Shown piece after piece: positions 11,850-20,328 of a DNA stretch of 31,445 bases. The position numbers were made by a program, and so were the translations under genes. Where the stretch lies: positions 1 through 31,445 of the forward strand of contig MU623589.1 of the NCBI GenBank assembly GCA_025201765.1, written 5' to 3'. The notes under the pieces were generated by a model. It had not been told where the DNA came from. It did no database searches and saw nothing but the letters and a program-made list of their open reading frames with translations. Numbering within the stretch: the first letter of the stretch is position 1; every line of letters starts with the position of its first letter. The stretch is from Daldinia sp. FL1419 (taxonomy: Eukaryota; Ascomycota; Sordariomycetes; Xylariales; Hypoxylaceae).

Positions 11850-12170
11850 AAACTTTTTTCTAATTGGTCAATTATATTAATCTCTTCTGATTAATTAATT
11901 TTATATTATATCCAATTATATCCTAATTAATTATCTTTATATTTAATTATATATTAAATTATATAATATAATTACATAATTAAAACTACTTTTAACTTCT
12001 ATAGAATAATTTCTTCTAAGCTTTTTATAAACTTTATTCAAATATAAATAAGCCTTTAAAAGTTATTTCTTATTTAATTAACATATTATCACCTTATAAA
12101 ACACCCTTACCAACCCCTCTAATACTTCTATTAATACTCCTTATAGATATTATACAATAAAACCCTCTTA
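11850..12170 (-). repeat. degenerate R413-related segment
   Basis: Contains CTTTTTATAAACTTTATTC, AAATATAAATAAGCC and TTTAAAAGTTATTTCTTA in the order found in the minus-oriented R413 copies and in the 13190-13890 array. Ends are not definable. Strongly C-retaining on this strand. Confidence 0.4.
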
Positions 12171-13150
12171 CTATTAAATAATAACTATAATTATAACATT
12201 TTTAAAAAGATTAACCCAAAGGTTATAAAGAAAATATTATTTAAAGAATAAGTGCTGATCAAGGTAATTAATAATTATTTATTCATTTAATTTCCAAAAA
12301 TCATTATAAAATAAGTTAAAAACAAATTATATATTAAAAATTATTATAAAATATATAATCAAATAAAAAGAAAGCTCATTAAAACTTACTATAATAATTA
12401 TAAAATTTTTATTTTTTTTATCTATTACTTTAAATTTCTATTTTATTTTATTTTTATTTTACTTTTAAATTCTATTTATATAGAAATTAATTATTAATTA
12501 ATTTATTATAATAATATTTAATATTGTCATCTTTTTTTTACACTTAAACCAAAAATATTTTTTTTGCCAATTTCTTACCATTATATTTATTAATAATTAA
12601 AAGGTTCTCCTTAATTATATCTTTATAAATAATTAATATAAAATTAGTTTAAATACAAAAAAATTTAAATTTTAAAATTTAAAAATTATATTTAATTATA
12701 ATATATAAATAATTATTATAATTATTTTTATTGAGAAAAATATGGCATCCAAAGAATGGCCATATATTAACATAAATCTCAAAATTAGATAATTGGAAAT
12801 ATTTTTTGTAGAACTTATAAAGAACCTTATTTAAAAAATCAAATATCTATATTATTAAATTTTTTATATAATAAGAATTAATTAAGATTTTAATTATATA
12901 TTTATTAATAAAATTATTTTTATAAATATTAATATATATAATAAATAATATTATAATAATAAGAATAATAAAGATTATTTTTTTAATAAATATATTAATT
13001 AATTACAGTATTATTAAGAATTTTAAAATTATTCTTATATTTTTAATTAAATTTCTTTTTTTTAATTATTTTTATAATTGAGTCACCCCAATTACATAAG
13101 GTTTTTTTTATTTTTGTTTTTTATTTTTTTAAGGGGTGGGGGGTTACAGA
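12171..13150. other. AT-rich stretch, nothing recognised
   Basis: No gene or definable repeat. A G run (GGGGTGGGGGG, around 13132-13142) in otherwise T-rich sequence is the only local feature. Confidence 0.4.
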
Positions 13151-13179
13151 AGGCTGTAATATAATTATGTAATTGAAGT

Positions 13180-13890
13180 TGTAAGACCTTATTAGCCTCT
13201 ATGGAAGTAATCCTTCTAAGGTTTCCATAGGCTTTTTAATATGTAAATAAGCCCTTAAAAGTTGTTTTCTTATCTGATCAATTTAAATTCTTAAGTATAG
13301 AATTGTTAATTTTTCTATAACAATAAGTTGGGGTAATAAGGTTAAGACGAAGTCCCCCAATTTAATCCTTTTAATTAAGGTTTTTATAGGTTATTTAATA
13401 CATAAATAAACCTTTAAAAATTATTTTCCTATTTAATTAGCTTAAGTTCTCAAACATAGAATTGTTAGTTTTCCATAGAGATTTATACAATGAAATGCAG
13501 AACATATCCTATAAGAGCTATTAAAGCTCATACTTAACATAAATAAACTTCCAGAAGTTGTTTTCCTGTTTGATCAGCTCAAGTTCTTAAGGATAGAATT
13601 ATCAGTTTTCCAAAGAGCTTTGTACAATAAAACTGCAGGGCATGTCCTGCAGGAGCTATTAGAGCTCTTATTCAATTAGAGCTCATATTCAATATAAATA
13701 GGCCTTCAGAAGTTGTTTTCCTGTCTGATCAGCTCAAGTTCTCAAGTTCTCAAGTATAGAATTGTCAGTTTCCATAGAGCTTCGTACGATAAAACTGTAG
13801 GGTTAGGGCATATCCTGCAAGAGCTATTAGAGCTCATATTCAATATAAATAAGTTATTTTTCTATCTGATCAACTCAAATTCTTATTAAT
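13180..13890 (-). repeat. tandem array of ~140-160-bp units derived from R413
   Basis: The marker ATAAATAAGCC or its variants recurs near 13242, 13402, 13541, 13696 and 13845, giving spacings of about 140-160 bp. Each unit then has an AGTTGTTTTCCT-type segment, TGATCAGCTCAAGTTCT, TAGAATTGTCAGTTT and, in the better units, CAGGAGCTATTAGAGCTC. The units correspond to the two ends of R413 joined without its middle. The central units are clearly more GC-rich than the outer ones. A near-perfect 20-nt palindrome (CTGCAGGGCATGTCCTGCAG) lies in the unit around 13634-13653, and GAGCT/AGCTC hairpins repeat. Confidence 0.7.
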
Positions 13891-13956
13891 GAAAAGGATG
13901 TATCTAATCATAAATGTTTTCTTAAACTTTAAATTTTTAATGTGGTTTTTTTATCC

Positions 13957-14050
13957 CTTATCAGCTTATCAACTACCTTATCAGCTCTTATCAGCTCTTA
14001 TCAGCTCTTATCAATTATTATCAATTACTTATCAATTATTTATTAATTTC
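13957..14050 (+). repeat. decamer tandem repeat TCAGCTCTTA
   Basis: Three exact copies of TCAGCTCTTA at 13981-14010 are followed by degenerate TCAATTATTA-like copies to about 14050, and preceded by CTTATCAGCTTATCAAC. The open frame across 13889-14131 is a by-product of this repeat (YQLLSALISSYQLL) and has no support as a gene. Confidence 0.75.
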
Positions 14051-14131
14051 TTATCAATTTCGCATAGTAATTTATTGGAAGAATTTCAATATAATATACC
14101 AGACTTCGTTCTGGAAAATTTATTATATTAA

Positions 14132-15170
14132 ATATTTAAATATTTAAATATTTTAATTAATAAAAATCTATTTAAATTAATTTAAAAAGATTTATAAAAT
14201 GATGAAAATTAAGGAGAGGACCATTAATATAAGTAATTGATTTCTAATATTTCTTTAATTTATTTATATTATTAATTTGGTTAAATTGTATTATAATAAT
14301 ATAATTAAATGAAGGAATAATAATAATAAATTAATTATTTAAATTATTATTATTATTATTATTCAAAATATTAGTTATTAATACTATCATTATTGAAAAA
14401 TTGTTATTTAAAGAATTTACATTAATATACTTAAAATATGAAGATATTTTTTTGAAAGTTTATTAATTGATATTTGATCAGATGCAATACAGCATTTTGG
14501 GTTGAAAAGTTGAAAGAATAAGCTCAGAAAAGGAGAGAGAAAGAGGAAAAAGAAAAGCCATAATATTGAATTATGGTGTATTAAAATGAAAAATATTATT
14601 TATAATTAGTATAATTAAATTACTAAAGAACATTGTTCAATATTTATATATAAGTTCAAACATATACATCATATAAAAAACATAACTATAATTAATAAAT
14701 ATTTATTAATTCAAAAAATAATAATTATAAATTAAAACATAAAATACCATTAATTTATTTTCTTTTAATATTCTTTTTTTCTTCTACTACAATTTTCTTT
14801 TATAATCTTATATCCTAATGAATCAAATCAATATAATTTATTTAATATTAATATTGTTACCAATCACCAACCTCTAACTAATAATATTAAATTAATATTT
14901 AATTAAAAATATAACAAATTTATTAATTTTAAAAATTAATAATAAAATAATTAAATTATTATAAATCCTTATAAATATTATTTATCTAATTAAACATAAT
15001 AAATTGATTAAATATAAAAACCTATTTTTTAATTAAATATAAATATAAAAAATTAAAAACTTCATACCTATATTTAATTATTTAATTAAAAATATTATAA
15101 TATTATTAAAAATTAATATAAATTATTTATATAATGATTTATTACTAATATTAGTATAAGTTTTATAATT
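14132..15170. other. AT-rich stretch with one homopurine tract
   Basis: No gene was recognised. A 32-nt run of only A and G lies at 14526-14557 on the plus strand inside a slightly more GC-rich patch (about 14470-14560). It might be a retroelement polypurine tract, but no LTR follows it. Confidence 0.4.
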
Positions 15171-15635
15171 ATCATATAATATATAAGGCGTAATTGTTTA
15201 TGAGTGATTATAGTGTTGTTTTTTAGCTTCAACAGTTATGAACCCGGTTCGTACAGTAGAAATACCTACAATTCCTTATATCCAACAATTATACTAAATC
15301 CATATTTAAGCCCCAGAACCAGATTAATATTAGTAATAAGGCATAGGGTTCAAATTAAATTAAAAATATTATATAATATTATATTAAATAAATATTCTTA
15401 AGTTATAAGCCATTATATTATAGGTAGAGGTACATTTGGTTAATAATTAATAATCACTTACAACTAGATTTTAAAAAGCCGAGGGCCAGAATAAACCAAT
15501 ATTATAAAGAATTTAAAAATATTAAATATTATAATTCAAGTAACCTTATTACATATATTTACTTAAGGAATATATTACATAATATATAAGGCGTAATTGC
15601 TCGTAAATAATTACAACATTGTTTTTTAATTTCAA
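15171..15635 (+). repeat. short direct repeat pair around GGCGTAATTG
   Basis: About 65 bp beginning CATAATATATAAGGCGTAATTG occurs near 15175-15238 and again near 15570-15635, 397 bp apart, with transition differences. Between them is a less decayed patch (15230-15360) containing CCCGGTTCGTACAG. No coding assignment; possibly the ends of a small decayed element. Confidence 0.5.
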
Positions 15636-15639
15636 TAAT

Positions 15640-16020
15640 AATTATATATTAAAAATAATAATTAAATAATTTATATATTATAATTTTTGAAAAATTAATT
15701 ATATATTATATATTTAATTAAAGAATCTATTATAACAAAGAAATAATTTAAATTTTAGGTTATAATTTTAAAAAAGGTTTTAATTTATTAATTATAAAAA
15801 TTATATGATAAAGTATCCAAGTATTGTTTTCATTAATATATATAGATTTGTTTAATTTAAAATATATATAATCAGTAAAGATATATAACTAGAATCACTT
15901 TCTTCTTATAGTTTATACTTTAAAGAAATACCATTTATAAATTATCTATTTAATTTAAAAAGGATTAATTTAATAAATTAATTATATTAAAGATTAAATA
16001 ATTATAATATTTAAAAAACT
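15640..16020. other. AT-rich stretch, nothing recognised
   Basis: No gene, RNA or repeat could be supported here. Confidence 0.4.
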
Positions 16021-16021
16021 A

Positions 16022-16592
16022 AAAAAACCTATTCCTAGGGAGTTATATATAATACCTTTAATTATTTACAGAAATAGTTAGATTTATAAATTTTAATATA
16101 CTTATATATTATATATAATTAAATACAAATTATATGAACTAATTATTATAATTAAGAATAATAATAATTATTATAAAATATTTAATAATTATATGAAATT
16201 ATTAATTAAATTAATAATAATATAAATAATTAATAACCTTATACCAATATTAGCAGTTATTAAGATATTTAAGATGATTAAAAATGACCTATAATTAAAA
16301 CAGATATTTTTTAAAAAAATACCTAAAATTATTTATTTATTTAAATATAAATTAATTAATATATACAATATAAAAATAAATAACAAATATATATTAAAAC
16401 CCATTTAGAACAATATTCTTAGAAATTTATATTTAAATTATTATATAACATATAGATTATAATATATTATTTATTTTAAAAAAATAAAATCCCAATTTAT
16501 ATATATGGCCTAAAAAAATGTTAATAGAGTCAATAGTTAGACCACAGCCGAGTATACCTATAGAATTGTTTGGGTAGGAAGAATTTAAAAAA
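16022..16592 (+). pseudogene. unassigned decayed reading frame
   Basis: A plus-strand frame runs about 190 codons with some eight stops, all TAA or TAG, fewer than base composition predicts. Readable pieces include KPIPRELYIIPLIIYRNS, NLIPILAVIKIFKMIKND and TTAEYTYRIVWVGRI. The last piece coincides with a local GC-richer patch around 16540-16580. I do not recognise the family. It lies between the inverted X repeats and between the E/F direct repeats, so it may be a remnant of the element they belonged to. Confidence 0.4.
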
Positions 16593-16667
16593 GTTTTTAA
16601 TTATATACAATTAAATAATAATTGATTAACTTAATAAACAAATAAATATTTATTTATTTATTATTAC

Positions 16668-16806
16668 CCCGATTTACCTAGAATATATTACAGGTATCTG
16701 GTCCATCTTTTGGTATTTGTTCCAAATAAAAACCATATTCTAAAAAAAACCTATTTATTGCCTATCCAATTAAATTACATTATTATAATTTTAATTTTAT
16801 TTTATA
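16668..16806 (-). repeat. repeat X, copy 2
   Basis: Reverse complement of 11479-11615 with few differences, including exact CCCGATTTACCTAGAATAT and CAGGTATCTGGTCCATC blocks. Better conserved relative to copy 1 than most repeats here, implying later divergence or fewer RIP rounds. Confidence 0.65.
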
Positions 16807-16945
16807 TTCTTATTAAAATTTACCCTTTAATAAAAATATTTAAATTTTAATATAAAAGAATATTTTATACATTATAATATTTAAATTTTATAAAATAATA
16901 TAATAATAACTTAAATATAAAATAATAATAAGATTTAAAATAATT

Positions 16946-17277
16946 TTATTATTTTTTTTAATAAACAATAAAAATATTATTATATTATAAAGAAATTATT
17001 CTAGGAAAAGGTAAGGATATATATAATTTATATAAAGTATAAATATATATAAATAATCTTATATCTTTATAAAAAACCATTACCTATTTTTATTTTTATA
17101 ATTTTCTTTTTAATATTATAATATTATATTTATTTTTTAAAATGGTTCAAAATAATATTATTAATTTATAATCCTTCCTAATTAATTTTAATCTTCTTTA
17201 TATATTTTATTTATATTTTGCGATATTATAATATAATATTATTATATCTATTATATTTATAATTTAATATTATTTTA
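16946..17277 (+). repeat. direct repeat F (pair with 11146-11475)
   Basis: Same order and orientation as the 11146-11475 segment. Most C of that copy are T here. Confidence 0.6.
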
Positions 17278-18062
17278 AAAAATCTACTTTATTTTCATAT
17301 ATATATTATATTAAATAAAAAAAAGCTTACATATCTATAAATATTTTATTATTTCTTTAATATTATCCTATTATTAATCTTCCTTAAATATTTTAATCTT
17401 CTTATTAAAAACTATTATGGTATTCTGGACCTAATATAATACTTCAATATCATATTACGCCAGGATTATAATCCCAATATGGCTGTACATCATGAAAACA
17501 ACTTACTTGCCGAAGACGGGGAACCGCAAAACAAATAAATATAATTAAAAAATATTAAATTGAATTAATAAATATTTAAAAATTAAAAAATAAGGAAATT
17601 ATATACATATTAATTAAAAAATTTAAAGAATTAAAATTTTTCTTTTAAATTTATATACAATTTAATTAATTTTTTTAGAATATTTTCTAATTCATTTTAT
17701 TAAAATTGATTTATTAAAGTAATATTATTAACTCTAAAAACCTCTAAACCAAATAATATAATTACATAATTAAAATTACCTTTTAAAACTTTATTAATTT
17801 CCATAAAACCAACCCTTCTAAAATTTCCACAAACTTTATTAAATATAAATAAATTTTTAAAAATTATTTTCTTATTTAATTAATTTAAATTTTTAAATAG
17901 AAAATTATTAAATTTTTTATAAGATTTTATATAAATATATAAATATATATATATATATTATTAAATATAACTTCTTAAAAAAGTATTACTATTATTAAAC
18001 AATTATTTTTATTGATTCTTTTATTTAATTATTTTAAATTTTTTTAAAATATAATTATTTTA
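17278..18062. other. AT-rich stretch with a GC-rich patch and a degenerate R413 piece
   Basis: 17420-17540 is an unusually undecayed patch (contains TTGCCGAAGACGGGGAACCG) of unknown origin. 17755-17960 resembles the minus-oriented R413 end in very decayed form (TTTCCACAAACTTTATTAAA, then ATAAATAAATTTTT). No gene. Confidence 0.45.
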
Positions 18063-18473
18063 TATTAAATAAAAACTTTAATAATTCTTATAAAATATAC
18101 CTTATACTTCAACTAACCCATAATAAACCAAAGGTTATATATATTGAAAAATATAAAATAATTATATCTTAAAAAATATAATAAAATGATTAAATAGAAG
18201 AATTATTATATATAATTATTTAATAATAATAATGTATTATAAGAAAATATATTTAAAGAAGGAATTAAAATTATATATTATTATATAAAAATTTTATTAA
18301 AGTAATTTTTAAAGGACCATAATGAATTTAAATTAATTAAATAAAATTTTTTTTTTAAAGATTTATTTATATTTAAAAAAGCTATAGAAATCTAGAAGGT
18401 TTGGTTCTATAGAGGCTAATAGGGTTTTTATAAAGTAATATCTATTATTTAATTATATTACCTTAATTTAATA
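18063..18473 (+). repeat. R413 repeat, copy 2
   Basis: 411 bp, heavily decayed, starting TATTAAAT and ending ATTTAATA; TA flanks on both sides. It lies 32 bp before copy 3 in the same orientation. The inner segment CTATAGAGGCTAATAGGG marks the family. Confidence 0.7.
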
Positions 18474-18505
18474 TAATATTTATTAATTACTTTATTAATT
18501 TTTTA

Positions 18506-18916
18506 TAATGAATAAAAGTTCTAATAATTCTTGTAAAATATGCCCTACATTTTAATTAATTTATAATAAACCAAAAACTATATAAATATAAAGGATATAA
18601 GGTAACAATATCCTAAAAAAGAGAATAGATTAATTAGATAAAGTATCTAATAAAATTAATTACTTACCAATGGTAATATTTTATAAAAAAGTATCTTTAA
18701 AAGAAAAATTAAAACTATATATTTTTATATAAATATTCTATGAAGAATTATTGAAGGACCATGATTTACTTTAGTTGATTAAATAAAAAAGGCAATTCTT
18801 GAAGGTTTATTTATATTTAAAAAAGTTATGGAAATTTGGAAGATCTAGTTCTAAGGAGGAGATAAAATCTCTACAGGGTAGTATCTATAACCCAATCGCT
18901 CTATACCAGTTCAATA
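18506..18916 (+). repeat. R413 repeat, copy 3
   Basis: 411 bp ending in CGCTCTATACCAGTTCAATA, flanked by TA on both sides. With the minus-oriented copy 4 (19303-19715) it forms an inverted pair around 386 bp that contain LTR S2. Confidence 0.75.
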
Positions 18917-18963
18917 TAAAATATTAAAATATTAATTATTTATAGAAGACCTTATTTAAAAAC

Positions 18964-19004
18964 TTGAAGAATGTGTCAGCCCTTAGGGTAACCTCCAGTA
19001 TTTC
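18964..19004 (-). repeat. internal fragment adjoining LTR S2
   Basis: On the minus strand, directly after the LTR, ACTGGAGGTTACCCTAAGGG and GCTGACACATTC follow. A decayed match (ACTGGAGGTCATCCCAAGGG, GCTGATACA) occurs at 26231-26262. Its position after an LTR suggests the start of the internal region of the S-family parent element. Confidence 0.5.
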
Positions 19005-19183
19005 TGTTGGATGGATAAGGTACCATTATATATAATGATAAAAATGAGGGTATTTATATATATTAAATTAAAAGTAGTTATAAAAAATAAGTATATATTT
19101 TGATTATATAATCAAAATATATGGTTTATATATAATTAAGGTAGGTCTTGTACCACCATAGTCACATGATCAATATTCCCACA
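19005..19183 (-). mobile_element. LTR of family S, copy S2
   Basis: 179 bp, reverse-oriented, ends TGTTGGATGG / ATTCCCACA as read on the plus strand. Perfect 30-nt palindrome at 19093-19122. No target duplication is visible, and a possible internal fragment remains on one side (18964-19004), so it may be half of a broken element rather than a true solo LTR. Confidence 0.75.
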
Positions 19184-19195
19184 TAATATAAATAT

Positions 19196-19292
19196 TTAAT
19201 TTATCTTTTTATATTTATTCCATATTAAAACTATATTTCAGAGAAAACTTATTTATTATTTATTTAACCTAATTTTATTATTATAATTTTAA
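19196..19292 (-). repeat. repeat X, copy 3 (partial)
   Basis: Decayed, minus-oriented match to the first ~95 bp of X (AAATAATAAATAAG, TTTTCTCTGAAATA on the minus strand). It is interrupted by LTR S2 and abuts R413 copy 4. Confidence 0.5.
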
Positions 19293-19302
19293 TAATTTCT
19301 TA

Positions 19303-19715
19303 TATTGAACCGGTGTAGAGCGATTAGGTCATAGATACTACCCTATAAAGATCCTATCCCCTCCTTAGAGCTAGATCCTCCAAGGCTCTATAACTCTTTT
19401 GGATATAAATAGGCCCTCAAGAGTTGTCTTTCTTATTTAATTATTAAAGATTTATTAGGTTTTATAATTCAGTTTCTTTATAAAACCTTTATATAAAAAT
19501 ATATAATTTCAATTTTCTCTTTAAAGATATTTTCTTATAATATATTATTATTAATAAATAATCACCTTTATTAAATTCTTTATTCAATTAACCTATTCCC
19601 CTTTTTAAGATATAGTTACCTTATATCTTCTAATTTATATAACCTTTAGCTTGTTATGGATTAATTAAAGTATAGGGCATATCCTGTAGGAGCTATTAGA
19701 GCTCCTGTTCAATAT
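19303..19715 (-). repeat. R413 repeat, copy 4 (best preserved)
   Basis: 413 bp and the most GC-rich copy: TATTGAACCGGTGTAGAG at one end and GGAGCTATTAGAGCTCCTG...GTTCAATA at the other. The 8-bp termini are perfect inverted repeats and a GGAGCT/AGCTCC hairpin lies just inside one end. It best shows the ancestral form of the family. No TSD is evident. Confidence 0.8.
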
Positions 19716-19784
19716 TCCTATTAGAACTTTTTATCCAATAAAAATGGTTTAACCAATAGAAATAATCTAACCAATACAAATGCC

Positions 19785-19935
19785 CCTAATATATTAAATT
19801 AATAAATTTTAAAATTAATTTAAAATTCTTTTATTTTATTATAATTTTATAAAAAACCTTATTATTCCTTTAAAATTCTATAATTAATAAAAATAATTTA
19901 AATTTTACAATTATAATTTTCCTTACATTTTATGT
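19785..19935 (+). repeat. repeat Y, copy 1
   Basis: About 150 bp (CTTATTATTCC, TAATTTAAATTTTACAATT, TTTTCCTT) related to 25690-25842 (minus) and 31178-31320 (plus). It is the last recognisable repeat before the GC-rich island. Confidence 0.5.
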
Positions 19936-19979
19936 AATACAAATCTTTAAGAAAATTTAAAGCAAATATCTTACCAACC

Positions 19980-20328
19980 TTATAAAATTGGCTGGATCCA
20001 TCTTATTACCTCTTTACCTATATTAAGCCAGGCCTAATCCGGAAACTAATCTACCTACCAAGCTATCAAACCAGAGGGTATAAATCACCGCGCGTACTTA
20101 GCTCACATCTGGATACGAAGTGAACAAGCGTCCTCCAACCTATTGATTCCTAAAGAACTCATCATCCGGGAGCTCTGTTTCATTCCGAGCTTACCAGTTC
20201 GTACCTAGCACATCGTCAGGATATTATCCTTCGCTCCTTTCGCATTGTCAAACCTGAAAACCTTTACCCCCCCCTGGAACACCTTTATTAGAACAGTCCA
20301 GCTTACCCTGAAAACATCCCAAGTTCTT
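19980..20328 (-). other. 3' flank of the E2 gene and left island boundary
   Basis: Base composition rises abruptly from about 19980-20020. No open frame was recognised. On the minus strand this is the 3' untranslated and terminator side of the E2 gene; no definite polyadenylation signal can be assigned, though AATAAA occurs at 20285-20290 on the minus strand, about 40 nt after the stop codon. Confidence 0.5.

Noticed and set aside
13889..14131. Plus-strand 80-codon frame
   Set aside because: Produced by the decamer repeat; no start context, no conserved domain and no codon bias.
14526..14557. 32-nt homopurine tract as a retroelement polypurine tract
   Set aside because: No LTR-like sequence begins next to it, so it cannot be tied to an element.
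15204..15401. Plus-strand 65-codon frame
   Set aside because: Low-complexity frame between short direct repeats, no recognisable domain.
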